Positions 27,450-36,693 of a stretch of 45,472 nucleotides of DNA are shown piece by piece. The DNA comes from Flavobacterium sp. (lineage in GTDB: Bacteria > Bacteroidota > Bacteroidia > Flavobacteriales > Flavobacteriaceae). The position numbers and the translations under genes are program-made. The DNA lies in assembly GCA_017984835.1 (NCBI GenBank), contig JAGNYR010000010.1, positions 1 to 45,472 of the forward strand, given 5' to 3'. The notes under the pieces are model-generated. The model was not told the origin of the DNA. It worked only from the letters and a program-made list of their open reading frames with translations, and ran no database searches. The first letter of the stretch is position 1. Each line of letters opens with the position of its first letter.

Positions 27450-28895
27450 TTAATTCATTTCAGAATATCCAACGGCTAACCCTTTCAAAGTTCCGCTTGT
27501 GCAAGAAGTTATTTTTACATTCACAAAATCACCTATTTTATAATGTTCTTTCGGAAACACCACGGTAATACTTTGTGAATTACGTCCTGAAAATTCTTCG
27601 GTTGACTTTTTGGATATTTTTTCTACCAAAACTTCTACAGTTTGACCAACAAATTCTTCACTTCTAAACCAAGCATGTTTTTGTTGTAAATCGACTATTT
27701 CTTGCAAACGTCTGGCTTTTGTTTCTTCTAGAACATCGTCCTCCATTTTTCTTTCGGCCAAAGTACCCGGACGTTCGGAATAGGAATACATGTATCCAAA
27801 ATTGTATTTCACATACTCCATTAAGCTCAAGGTATCTTGGTGATCGGCTTCGGTTTCGGTTGGGAAACCTGCAATCATATCTTGCGATATAGAACACGTG
27901 GGGATGATTGTTTTTATTTTGTCTATCAGTGTCATGTATTCTTCGCGCGTATGCAAACGATTCATCGCTTTCAATATCTTATTGCTTCCAGATTGAACCG
28001 GTAAATGGATGTGCTTACAAATGTTTGGGTGTTTCGCAATTACATGCAACACTTCTTCGTGCATGTCCTGCGGATTGGAAGTAGAAAATCGGATTCTCAT
28101 TTTAGGAAATCCAACGGCTACCATTTCTAACAATTGGTCAAAGGATACAGCGGTCGCTTTTTGAATTGCAGAGGCATTGTCAAAATCTTTCTTAAGTCCG
28201 CCACCATACCATAAGTAACTGTCAACGTTTTGTCCTAATAAGGTAATTTCTTTGTACCCATTTTCCCAAAGTTCTTTGATTTCATTTAAGATGCTTTGAG
28301 GTTCTCTGCTGCGTTCTCTTCCTCTGGTAAATGGAACCACACAAAAAGTACACATATTGTCACAGCCACGCGTAATTGAAACCAAAGCGGTAATTCCGTT
28401 GCTCATTAAACGAACAGGGGCTATGTCGCCATACGTTTCTTCTTTTGACAATATAACATTGATGGCATCACGACCATTTTCGACTTCGGCTAATAAATTG
28501 GGTAAATCTTTATAGGCATCGGGGCCTACCACCATGTCTACTATTTTTTCTTCTTCAAGGAACTGACTTTTCAAACGTTCGGCCATGCAACCCAAAACGC
28601 CTACTTTCATACTTGGATTGACTCTTTTTACCGCATTGTATTTTTCGAGTCTTTTGCGAATGGTTTGCTCAGCTTTATCTCGGATAGAACAGGTGTTTAC
28701 CAAAACCAAATCGGCTTCTTCCATCACAGAAGTAGTATTGTAACCCGCATCTGATAAAATGGAAGCCACAATTTCACTATCTGAAAAATTCATGGCACAA
28801 CCATAACTTTCTATGTATAGTTTTTTTGTATTTTCTGTTTTATTAGTCAGTTGCAAGCTTTCGCCTTGCTTATTTTCGTCAATTATCTTCTCCAT
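27450..28895 (-). CDS. miaB: tRNA-2-methylthio-N6-dimethylallyladenosine synthase MiaB
   Basis: A 481-residue radical-SAM methylthiotransferase that adds a methylthio group to i6A37 of tRNAs reading U-starting codons. It has an N-terminal MTTase domain with cluster cysteines (ESYGCAMN, VNTCSIRDKAE, GVLGCMAERL), the radical-SAM motif CDNMCTFC (in TRGCDNMCTFCVVPFTRGRERSR) and a C-terminal TRAM domain (FVGQTVEVLVEK to GLAVGYSE). The ATG at 28895 is preferred; an in-frame TTG at 28910 is upstream. A -7 box is at 28921-28928. It is the first gene of the miaB to secG run. Confidence 0.96.
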   Translation of the reverse strand: MEKIIDENKQGESLQLTNKTENTKKLYIESYGCAMNFSDSEIVASILSDAGYNTTSVMEEADLVLVNTCSIRDKAEQTIRKRLEKYNAVKRVNPSMKVGVLGCMAERLKSQFLEEEKIVDMVVGPDAYKDLPNLLAEVENGRDAINVILSKEETYGDIAPVRLMSNGITALVSITRGCDNMCTFCVVPFTRGRERSREPQSILNEIKELWENGYKEITLLGQNVDSYLWYGGGLKKDFDNASAIQKATAVSFDQLLEMVAVGFPKMRIRFSTSNPQDMHEEVLHVIAKHPNICKHIHLPVQSGSNKILKAMNRLHTREEYMTLIDKIKTIIPTCSISQDMIAGFPTETEADHQDTLSLMEYVKYNFGYMYSYSERPGTLAERKMEDDVLEETKARRLQEIVDLQQKHAWFRSEEFVGQTVEVLVEKISKKSTEEFSGRNSQSITVVFPKEHYKIGDFVNVKITSCTSGTLKGLAVGYSEMN

Positions 28896-28920
28896 AAAAT
28901 ATATTTCCAAAATCGATCTA

Positions 28921-28928
28921 CAAAGATA
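28921..28928 (-). promoter_or_regulatory. -7 box of the miaB to secG run
   Basis: TATCTTTG on the minus strand, a perfect TAnnTTTG, 25 bases before the miaB ATG. The nearest upstream TTG is only 13 bases away, so the -33 element is weak. Confidence 0.45.
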
Positions 28929-29048
28929 ATACTAAAAATCACAATCTGACAAGATGTCAGTCAATGTTTAACAAAAGTTTTTTATTTCCGTTTTCAGGGT
29001 TCGATGGGTTGGTTCGAGTAATTTTTTTCTAAATTTCTTTCCAAAATC

Positions 29049-29077
29049 TTGATATTTAAAAAAACTAACTACTTTTG
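29049..29077 (+). promoter_or_regulatory. Promoter of topA
   Basis: TTG (29049-29051), 18 bases, TACTTTTG (29070-29077), then GCAGC, 21 bases before the topA ATG. This is one of the best matches to the Bacteroidota promoter in the window. Confidence 0.7.
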
Positions 29078-29098
29078 CAGCATAAAATAAAATCGTAA

Positions 29099-31600
29099 AT
29101 GGCAAAGAATTTAGTAATAGTAGAGTCACCAGCAAAAGCAAAAACCATAGAAAAATTCTTGGGTCCAGACTATCAAGTGGAATCAAGTTATGGTCACATT
29201 GCCGATTTGCCTTCTAAAGAAATAGGGGTGGATGTCGAAAACGGATTCAAGCCAAAATACGAAGTTTCTTCCGATAAAAAAGCGTTGGTTACCAAATTAA
29301 GAGGATTGTCAAAAAAAGCAGAAATGGTTTGGTTGGCTTCCGATGAGGATCGAGAAGGAGAAGCAATTTCTTGGCATTTAGCAGAAGAATTGAAATTAGA
29401 TAAATCCAAAACAAAACGTATTGTTTTTCACGAGATTACCAAAAATGCCATTTTAAAAGCTATTGAAAATCCAAGAGAAATTGATTACAATCTAGTAAAC
29501 GCGCAACAAGCAAGACGTGTATTAGATCGTTTGGTTGGATACGAACTTTCGCCAGTTTTATGGAGAAAAGTAAAAGGAGGATTGTCAGCAGGAAGGGTTC
29601 AATCGGTGTCAGTTAGACTGATTGTAGAGCGTGAACGTGAAATTCACAACTTCAAACCGGTAGCTTCCTATTCGGTTACGGCCGAATTTGTGAACGAAGC
29701 CGGCAGAAGTTTCAAAGCTAAATTGCCTAAAAATTTCAACACAAAGAAAGAAGCAGAAGATTTTTTACAAAACAACATAGGGTCTACGTATAAAGTGGCC
29801 GATTTGGAAACGAAACCAACCAAGAAATCGCCAACTGCGCCTTTTACAACGTCTACGTTGCAACAAGAAGCGGCCAGAAAACTTTATTTACCTGTTGGAA
29901 TCACCATGCAATTAGCACAACGTTTGTATGAAGCGGGATTGATTACCTATATGAGAACGGACAGTGTTAACTTGTCAAAAGAAGCAAGAGATGCTGCCGA
30001 AGCTGAGATCATTTCTTCTTATGGAAAGGAATTTTCAAAGCCAAGAACTTTTGCAACCAAAAGCAAAGGAGCACAAGAAGCACACGAGGCGATTCGTCCA
30101 ACCGATATGTCGCGTCACACCGTAAATATAGATCGTGATCAAGCAAGGTTGTATGATTTGATTTGGAAAAGAACGTTGGCTTCTCAAATGAGTGATGCCG
30201 AATTGGAACGAACCAATGTCAAAATTGAAGCCAATAACCACAAAGAAAATTTTGTAGCTTCAGGAGAAGTAATCAAGTTTGAAGGGTTTTTAAAAGTATA
30301 CCTTGAAGGACATGATGAGGATGAAGAAGAGCAAGAAGGGATGCTTCCGGCGATGCGTGTAAACGAAAGTCTTCAAAACAATTACATCACAGCAACAGAG
30401 CGTTATTCGCGACCAGCCTCTAGATATACCGAAGCATCTTTGGTGAAAAAATTAGAAGAATTAGGTATCGGTCGACCTTCTACATATGCACCAACCATTT
30501 CTACCATTATCAACAGAAGTTATGTTGAAAAAGGTACTTTGGAAGGGCAAGAGCGTAAGTATTCTCAATTGACTTTACAGTCGGGAAAAATTTCGGATAA
30601 AATATTAAAAGAAAACTCGGGTTCAGACAAAGGAAAATTGGTTCCAACAGACATTGGGACGATTGTAACGGACTTTTTGGTTAAAAATTTCGGAGCTATT
30701 TTAGACTATAATTTTACGGCTAAAGTAGAGCAAGATTTTGACGAAATTGCCGAAGGAAATATCGAATGGTCTCAAATGATGCAGGAATTTTACAATAAAT
30801 TCCATCCCAATGTGAAAGAAGTGGAATCCAATGCGGAAAGAGAATCAGGAGAAAGAATTCTAGGTATTCATCCCGAATCAGGGAAACCCATTAGTGTTCG
30901 TTTAGGGAAATTCGGACCGATGGCTCAAATTGGAAGTGCCGAAGACGAAGATAAGAAATTTGCGAGCCTTCGCCCAGAACAAAACATTGGGAATATCACA
31001 TTAGAGGAAGCGCTTAATTTGTTTTTATTACCTAAAGCTTTAGGAATGTATAAAAATGAAGAAGTAGAAGTGAGTATAGGTCGTTTTGGACCCTTCATCC
31101 GTTTTGGAAAAGCTTTTATTTCTTTACCAAAAGGAGAAGAACCGTTAGATGTTTCGCTAGAAAGAGCGCAAGAATTGATAGATGATAAAATACAATCTGA
31201 CGCGCCCATTGCAACCTACAACGGAGAAGGAGTTCAAAAAGGTACCGGTAGATTTGGTCCTTTCATCAAATGGAACGGTATTTTCATCAATGTAAGTAAA
31301 AAATATAATTTTGATAATTTGTCTCAAAGCGATATCGTCGAATTGATTGAAGATAAATTACAAAAAAACATCGACAAAGTAATTCATGATTGGAAGGAAG
31401 AAGGAATTGTTGTTGAAAAAGCACGTTGGGGAAGATCTGTTATTTTGAAAGGAAAAATAAAAATTGAATTGAGCAAAGAGGTCGATGCATCTCAGCTAAC
31501 ATTGGAACAGGTGAAAGAACTTATTGAGAAGAAATCACCCGCGAAGAAAACTTCGGCCAAAAAAGCCCCTGCTAAAAAAGCAACAGCTAAAAAGAAATAA
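29099..31600 (+). CDS. topA: DNA topoisomerase I
   Basis: An 833-residue type IA topoisomerase that relaxes negative supercoils. The TOPRIM domain opens NLVIVESPAKAKTIEKFLG and contains SDEDREGEAISWHL. The catalytic tyrosine is in LITYMRTDSVNLS. The C-terminal zinc-finger cysteines of E. coli TopA are absent; instead there are repeated TopA C-terminal modules (FGPMAQIG, FGPFIRFGKAFISLP, FGPFIKWNGIFINV) and a lysine/alanine tail (AKKTSAKKAPAKKATAKKK), as is usual in Bacteroidota. The arginase-like gene starts three bases after its stop. Confidence 0.97.
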   Translation: MAKNLVIVESPAKAKTIEKFLGPDYQVESSYGHIADLPSKEIGVDVENGFKPKYEVSSDKKALVTKLRGLSKKAEMVWLASDEDREGEAISWHLAEELKLDKSKTKRIVFHEITKNAILKAIENPREIDYNLVNAQQARRVLDRLVGYELSPVLWRKVKGGLSAGRVQSVSVRLIVEREREIHNFKPVASYSVTAEFVNEAGRSFKAKLPKNFNTKKEAEDFLQNNIGSTYKVADLETKPTKKSPTAPFTTSTLQQEAARKLYLPVGITMQLAQRLYEAGLITYMRTDSVNLSKEARDAAEAEIISSYGKEFSKPRTFATKSKGAQEAHEAIRPTDMSRHTVNIDRDQARLYDLIWKRTLASQMSDAELERTNVKIEANNHKENFVASGEVIKFEGFLKVYLEGHDEDEEEQEGMLPAMRVNESLQNNYITATERYSRPASRYTEASLVKKLEELGIGRPSTYAPTISTIINRSYVEKGTLEGQERKYSQLTLQSGKISDKILKENSGSDKGKLVPTDIGTIVTDFLVKNFGAILDYNFTAKVEQDFDEIAEGNIEWSQMMQEFYNKFHPNVKEVESNAERESGERILGIHPESGKPISVRLGKFGPMAQIGSAEDEDKKFASLRPEQNIGNITLEEALNLFLLPKALGMYKNEEVEVSIGRFGPFIRFGKAFISLPKGEEPLDVSLERAQELIDDKIQSDAPIATYNGEGVQKGTGRFGPFIKWNGIFINVSKKYNFDNLSQSDIVELIEDKLQKNIDKVIHDWKEEGIVVEKARWGRSVILKGKIKIELSKEVDASQLTLEQVKELIEKKSPAKKTSAKKAPAKKATAKKK

Positions 31601-31602
31601 CA

Positions 31603-32757
31603 ATGGGATTTGATTTTCTTACACCTTTAGATATTGATTTATTGATAGACATCAAGAGGTTGTCTTCGCAGCATCTTGCCAGTAAAGTAGTCTTTCATAC
31701 ACAAGAGGATTTCCCAGATTTAAATCAAGTAAGTATAGCTATTATTGGGGTGTTAGAACATAGAGGAGGGGTGAATAGCCTGCTTCAGCCCGATTTGTCT
31801 AATGTTCGCATGGAATTGTATTCCTTGTTTCCGGGAAATTGGCAGCATACCATAGCCGATTTAGGCGATATTGAATCAGGTGAAACAGTGGAAGATACTT
31901 ATTTTGCTTTACAGCAAGTTGTCAATTCGCTGCTTAAGAAAAACATTGTTCCAATTGTTATTGGGGGATCTCAAGATTTGACCTATCCGCTGTATCGTGC
32001 GTATGATACGTTGGAACAAATGGTGAATATTGTAGCAGTTGATTCAAAGTTTGATTTAGGAAGAGGAGAGAACCAAGCCTTGTCAGATTCGTATTTGTCC
32101 AAAATAATTATTGACGAACCTACTAATTTATTCAACTATTGCAACATCGGATATCAAACCTACTATAATTCACAAGAAGAAATAGATTTGATAGAAAAAT
32201 TATATTTTGATCCCTACCGATTGGGAGAGATAACCGCAAATATTGCTATTTCGGAACCTATTTTTAGAGATGCCGATTTTGTAAGTATTGATATCAATTC
32301 GATCAAATCTTCCGATTCTGGAAATTTTTCAACCTTTGTGCCAAATGGATTTAATGGTAAAGAAATTTGCTCTCTTGCCAGGTATTCAGGGATAAGTGAT
32401 AAAGTTTCGCTTTTTGGAATTTTTAATCAGACCTATTCCAAAAGTGAGTCGGTAATCATTGCGCAAATGGTTTGGTATTTTATCGAAGGGTATCATTTTA
32501 GATCCAATGAATACCCGTTTGGAAGCAATAAAAATTATCTAAGATACATCGTTTCTTTCGAAGATGGCGATGAATTGGTTTTTTATAAAAGTGACAAAAC
32601 CGATCGATGGTGGATCGAGATCCCACAACTCGTAAATAATTCCGCCAAGCTCAAGAAGCATACCTTATTGCCTTGTTCGCATGAAGATTATCTTGCAGCA
32701 TGCAATAATGAGATTCCAGAAAGATACTGGAAAGCCCAAAGAAAAAATATTTTATAA
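31603..32757 (+). CDS. Arginase/formimidoylglutamase-fold protein with lost metal ligands
   Basis: A 384-residue protein of the ureohydrolase (arginase) fold, a family that normally uses two Mn ions to hydrolyse guanidino or formimino groups. The three metal motifs are recognisable but degraded: GGDHS reads GGSQD (121-125), DxHxD reads DSKFD (147-151) and SxDxD reads SIDIN (228-232). Both histidines and one aspartate of the six usual ligands are missing, so enzymatic activity is unlikely. The gene is nearly fused to topA (two bases between) and lies upstream of gldK, with a 201-base gap. It may have a structural or regulatory role; none can be assigned. An automatic annotation as an active arginase would be misleading. 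Confidence 0.85.
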   Translation: MGFDFLTPLDIDLLIDIKRLSSQHLASKVVFHTQEDFPDLNQVSIAIIGVLEHRGGVNSLLQPDLSNVRMELYSLFPGNWQHTIADLGDIESGETVEDTYFALQQVVNSLLKKNIVPIVIGGSQDLTYPLYRAYDTLEQMVNIVAVDSKFDLGRGENQALSDSYLSKIIIDEPTNLFNYCNIGYQTYYNSQEEIDLIEKLYFDPYRLGEITANIAISEPIFRDADFVSIDINSIKSSDSGNFSTFVPNGFNGKEICSLARYSGISDKVSLFGIFNQTYSKSESVIIAQMVWYFIEGYHFRSNEYPFGSNKNYLRYIVSFEDGDELVFYKSDKTDRWWIEIPQLVNNSAKLKKHTLLPCSHEDYLAACNNEIPERYWKAQRKNIL

Positions 32758-32958
32758 AAAAATACAATTTAGATAATAATACCAAAAAGTAGCCGTTATA
32801 TTGGTGTTGTAAATTAGAAAAACAAATCACTATTATACATTGATATTGATTTGTTTACATCTTTATTTGAAAAAAATACCGATAAAAAATTGTTTTTTTG
32901 AAAAAAAATAGATAGGTTTACGCCCTTAAAATTAAGTATACAATTAACCCAAATTTAT

Positions 32959-34356
32959 ATGAAGAAGTTCATTGCATTTGCATCAGTTTTATCTCTTTTT
33001 GTTAGCTGTGGTAAGTCCTCAGACAAAGGTGAGCTCGTTGGAGTGAAAGGGAAAAAATGGCATTCAGAAAAACCGTATGGTATGACATTGGTTCCTGGAG
33101 GTGCTTATATTATGGGTAAATCAGATGATGATTTAGCCAACGTACAAGATGCTCCAACAAAAACAGTTACCGTTAGATCTTTTTATATGGACGAAACTGA
33201 AATCACTAACAGTGAGTACCGTGAGTTTGTAGAATGGGTAAAAGATTCAACTATCCGTGTTCGTTTGGCAAAATATGCAGATGAATTAGGTCAAAAGCCT
33301 AGTGGAGCTAAAGGTGGTAAAAACGCTGGAAGTATTGGTGACTTCGCATTTAATGATGCTGATCCAGAAAAAATGTCTGCTTATGACAAATACATGTATG
33401 AAAATTATTACAGTGTTGGTACCTCAGACGATCCAAATGCTTACAGAAAATTGAACCGTAAAGTAGCTTTGATTAAAGACACTAAAAAATACCCAGACGA
33501 GTATTATACTGAAGTAATGGATACCATGTATTTGCCGTTGTCTGAATCTTTCAATGGATTGCGTACAATTGACGTGTCTAAACTTCAATTCCACTATTCT
33601 TGGATGGACATTCAAGCTGCAGCAAAAGCTAAAACAGGTAAAAGAAGTAAATTCATCAAAACAGAAAACATCAAAGTATATCCTGATACAACTGCTTGGA
33701 TCAAAGATTTCGCTTATTCTTACAACGAGCCAATGCACAACGATTATTTTTGGCACCAAGCTTATGGAGATTATCCAGTAGTAGGGGTTAATTGGAATCA
33801 AGCAAAAGCATTTTGTGCTTGGAGAACTTTGAAGAAAAACACCTATGTTAAAAAACAAAAAGGTAGAGATCAAGTAAATGCATTCCGTCTTCCAATTGAA
33901 GCAGAATGGGAATATGCTGCACGTGGTGGTCTACAATCAGGTACTTATCCTTGGGGAGGGCCGTATACTAAAAACGACAGAGGTTGTTTTATGGCAAACT
34001 TCAAACCAAACAGAGGAGATTACGCAGCAGACCAAGCTTTGTATACAGTAGAAGCTAAGTCATATGATCCAAATGGATACAATTTATACAACATGGCTGG
34101 GAATGTAGCCGAGTGGACAGAGTCTTCTTACGATGCTGCTTCTTACGAATATGTTTCTACCATGAACCCGAATGTATCTGATAATTCTAACAAAAGAAAA
34201 TCGGTTAGAGGTGGTTCTTGGAAAGATGTTTCATATTTCCTACAAGTGAGTACAAGAAATTTTGAATACCAAGATACCGCAAGAAGTTACATCGGTTTTA
34301 GAACGGTTCAAGATTATATGGGAACTCAAATTACTGGAAACGCTAAAAAGAAATAA
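32959..34356 (+). CDS. gldK: Gliding motility / T9SS lipoprotein GldK
   Basis: A 465-residue outer-membrane lipoprotein (PorK orthologue) that forms, with GldN, the periplasmic ring of the type IX secretion system. Lipobox LSLFVSC gives Cys17. The body is a formylglycine-generating-enzyme/sulfatase-modifying-factor fold: GMTLVPGGAYIMGKSDDD, SFYMDETEITNSEYREFV, PVVGVNWNQAKAFCAWR, FRLPIEAEWEYAARGG, NMAGNVAEWTES and SVRGGSWKD. It is first in gldKLMN. The 201-base gap before it is AT-rich (seven- to eight-base T and A runs); I see no convincing TAnnTTTG box in it (TAGGTTTA near 32914 is the nearest). Confidence 0.97.
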   Translation: MKKFIAFASVLSLFVSCGKSSDKGELVGVKGKKWHSEKPYGMTLVPGGAYIMGKSDDDLANVQDAPTKTVTVRSFYMDETEITNSEYREFVEWVKDSTIRVRLAKYADELGQKPSGAKGGKNAGSIGDFAFNDADPEKMSAYDKYMYENYYSVGTSDDPNAYRKLNRKVALIKDTKKYPDEYYTEVMDTMYLPLSESFNGLRTIDVSKLQFHYSWMDIQAAAKAKTGKRSKFIKTENIKVYPDTTAWIKDFAYSYNEPMHNDYFWHQAYGDYPVVGVNWNQAKAFCAWRTLKKNTYVKKQKGRDQVNAFRLPIEAEWEYAARGGLQSGTYPWGGPYTKNDRGCFMANFKPNRGDYAADQALYTVEAKSYDPNGYNLYNMAGNVAEWTESSYDAASYEYVSTMNPNVSDNSNKRKSVRGGSWKDVSYFLQVSTRNFEYQDTARSYIGFRTVQDYMGTQITGNAKKK

Positions 34357-34406
34357 ACCAAAATTTATTAACTAAACTAAATACTTAACAAAAAACAATT
34401 ATTATT

Positions 34407-35042
34407 ATGGCATTAATTAACAAAAAAGTAATGAATTTCGCTTACGGTATGGGAGCGGCAGTTGTAATCATCGGAGCACTTTTCAAATTGATGCACTGGC
34501 CAGGTGCAAGCGCGATGCTTATTATTGGATTAGGAACCGAAGCATTTATTTTTGGATTATCTGCATTTGATGCTGGAGACGAAGAATTAGATTGGACATT
34601 AGTATATCCAGAATTGGCTGGAGGAGAAGCAAAAGCAAGAAAAGTAAAAACAGAAAGTTCTGAAGATTCTCAAGGTTTGTTATCTCAAAAATTAGACAAT
34701 ATGTTGAAAGAAGCTAAAATCGATGGTGAATTGATGGCTAGCTTAGGAAATAGTATCAAAAACTTTGAAGGAGCTGCTAAAGCAATTTCTCCAACAGTAG
34801 ATTCTGTTGCTTCAACTAAAAAATATGCAGAAGAAATGACCAAAGCTGCAACGCAATTAGAAACATTAAATGGTCTTTACCAAGTACAATTACAAAGTGC
34901 TGAAAGAAATGCTCAAATTAATGAAGAGGTTGCAGAAAACAACTTAAAATTAAAAGAACAAATGCAGTCATTAACTTCAAACTTATCTTCATTGAATAAT
35001 GTTTACGGAGGAATGCTTTCTGCAATGAGTAATAAAGGATAA
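34407..35042 (+). CDS. gldL: T9SS motor protein GldL
   Basis: A 211-residue inner-membrane protein (PorL orthologue), the stator-like part of the proton-driven T9SS/gliding motor. Two membrane helices lie at the N-terminus (FAYGMGAAVVIIGALFKLMHWPG and AMLIIGLGTEAFIFGLSAFD); the second carries the conserved in-membrane Glu (Glu45 here) needed for proton use. The remainder is a cytoplasmic helical domain with coiled-coil tendency (LQSAERNAQINEEVAENNLKLKEQMQSL). It is followed 48 bases later by gldM. Confidence 0.97.
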   Translation: MALINKKVMNFAYGMGAAVVIIGALFKLMHWPGASAMLIIGLGTEAFIFGLSAFDAGDEELDWTLVYPELAGGEAKARKVKTESSEDSQGLLSQKLDNMLKEAKIDGELMASLGNSIKNFEGAAKAISPTVDSVASTKKYAEEMTKAATQLETLNGLYQVQLQSAERNAQINEEVAENNLKLKEQMQSLTSNLSSLNNVYGGMLSAMSNKG

Positions 35043-35090
35043 TTAGTTTTATACTAAATTAATATTAATAATTAAAACTAATTAGAAAAA

Positions 35091-36644
35091 ATGGCAGGAG
35101 GAAAATTAAGTCCTAGACAGAAGATGGTAAACCTTATGTATTTGGTTTTCATCGCAATGTTGGCATTAAATATGTCAAAAGAGGTGTTATCAGCATTCGG
35201 TATATTAAATAATAAAATTGTTGAATCAAATTCTATTGCAGACGGAAGAAACGAATCTTCATTCTTGCAATTAGCTCAAAAAGCACAAGATCAACCATTA
35301 CAATTTGGTGCTAAAAAGGAAAAAGTAGAAAAAATTAGAGCCCTTTCAAAAGACTTTAATTCGTACATCCAAAATTTAAAAGATGAGTTTACAAAAGCTT
35401 ATCCAGTAGATACAGATGGTAATCTTCCTTTTGAGCAAATGGATAAAGGGGATGGTGTTGATGAAAAATGGTTTGGTGGAGATAAACCTAAACCAGCTGG
35501 AAAAGAATTTTTAGATAAAATTTCTAATTATGTAGCGCAATTGAAACAAATTGGTGGAAGTGCAATTACAGAAGGAGAAATGAAAAAAATTCAAAGACGT
35601 TTTTCAACAGATGCAGTTTTCTCTAAAAACGAAGGTAAAAAAATCGAATGGTTAGAATATAACTTTAAAGGTTTCCCTTTAATTGCTACCATCACTAAAT
35701 TATCTCAATTACAAGCTGACGTTAAAACTACTGAAAGTGACATCATCGCTGGTATGTTCCAATCAGACCTTGTAGCTGCAGCTTCGTTAACAGCTTACCA
35801 ACCAATTGTTGTTCCTGAAAAAACAGCTTTCTTTCAAGGAGAAGCGGTTAAAGGAAAAATCATTTTGGGTAAATTTGATCCAAACTTAGTTGCTAAATCT
35901 GTTGTTGTTAACGGAACATCTGTAAGAGCAGAAGCAGGTCAAGCTAGTTTCTCTTTTGGAGCGGGTGCTGTTGGAGAACACGAAATTACAGGATCTTTCA
36001 ACTTTGATGAAAATGGTAAAGTGGTTAGCTTGCCAATCAAAGGAAACTATGTAGTAGTTCCTAAACCCAATTCAGCTAATATTTCTGCTGATAAAATGAA
36101 CGTAGTGTACAGAGGTTTACCAAACCCAATGACTATTTCATTTGCTGGTATTTCAGATAACAATGTGAATGCTTCTGCAGCTGGATTATCTAAAGCTGGA
36201 AAGCCAGGTGCTTACAACTTAAATCCAGGTTCTGGTAATGAAGTTACAGTTAATGTTTCTGGTAAATTACCTGACGGAAGTAATGTTTCTGATAAAAAAG
36301 TATTTAGAATTAAAAACATTCCTGCTCCAGTAGGTGCAATTGGTGGAACAATCGGTGCTCAAAAAGGTCCAAAATCACGTTTAGAAGTGTCTCAAGTAGC
36401 TGCTTTATTACCTGATTTCTTGTATGACTTGAGATTCCAAGTTACTCAATTCGCATTCAAAGTTCCAGGTCAAGCTACGATCATCGTTAATGGTGATAGA
36501 GTAAATGCACAATGTAAAGCTGCATTAGCTAGAGCTTCTAAAGGTGATGTTATTTTAATATCAGATATTAAAACTAAAATTGTAGGAGACGGTGCTAGTA
36601 TTGTTACTAAATCAGCTGCTCCTGCAACATACGAAATACAATAA
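35091..36644 (+). CDS. gldM: T9SS motor protein GldM
   Basis: A 517-residue protein (PorM orthologue) that transmits motion from the inner-membrane GldL motor to the GldK/GldN ring. One membrane helix near the N-terminus (MVNLMYLVFIAMLALNMSKEVL) is followed by a long periplasmic part of a helical domain and several immunoglobulin-like beta domains (about 220-515), as in the known dimeric GldM shaft. The conserved start AGGKLSPRQKMVNLMYLVF is intact. Cotranscribed with gldL and gldN. Confidence 0.97.
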   Translation: MAGGKLSPRQKMVNLMYLVFIAMLALNMSKEVLSAFGILNNKIVESNSIADGRNESSFLQLAQKAQDQPLQFGAKKEKVEKIRALSKDFNSYIQNLKDEFTKAYPVDTDGNLPFEQMDKGDGVDEKWFGGDKPKPAGKEFLDKISNYVAQLKQIGGSAITEGEMKKIQRRFSTDAVFSKNEGKKIEWLEYNFKGFPLIATITKLSQLQADVKTTESDIIAGMFQSDLVAAASLTAYQPIVVPEKTAFFQGEAVKGKIILGKFDPNLVAKSVVVNGTSVRAEAGQASFSFGAGAVGEHEITGSFNFDENGKVVSLPIKGNYVVVPKPNSANISADKMNVVYRGLPNPMTISFAGISDNNVNASAAGLSKAGKPGAYNLNPGSGNEVTVNVSGKLPDGSNVSDKKVFRIKNIPAPVGAIGGTIGAQKGPKSRLEVSQVAALLPDFLYDLRFQVTQFAFKVPGQATIIVNGDRVNAQCKAALARASKGDVILISDIKTKIVGDGASIVTKSAAPATYEIQ

Positions 36645-36693
36645 AAATTTAAGTTAGTCGTTTAAAAACTACTTAGATAATACATTTATAATT

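Noticed and set aside
28968..29186. ORF antisense to the start of topA
   Set aside because: It overlaps the strong topA start region on the opposite strand and its hydrophobic product has no family pattern; a shadow ORF.
32758..32958. A promoter in the gap before gldK
   Set aside because: TAGGTTTA near 32914 has two deviations or poor spacing from the upstream T-run; I do not call it.
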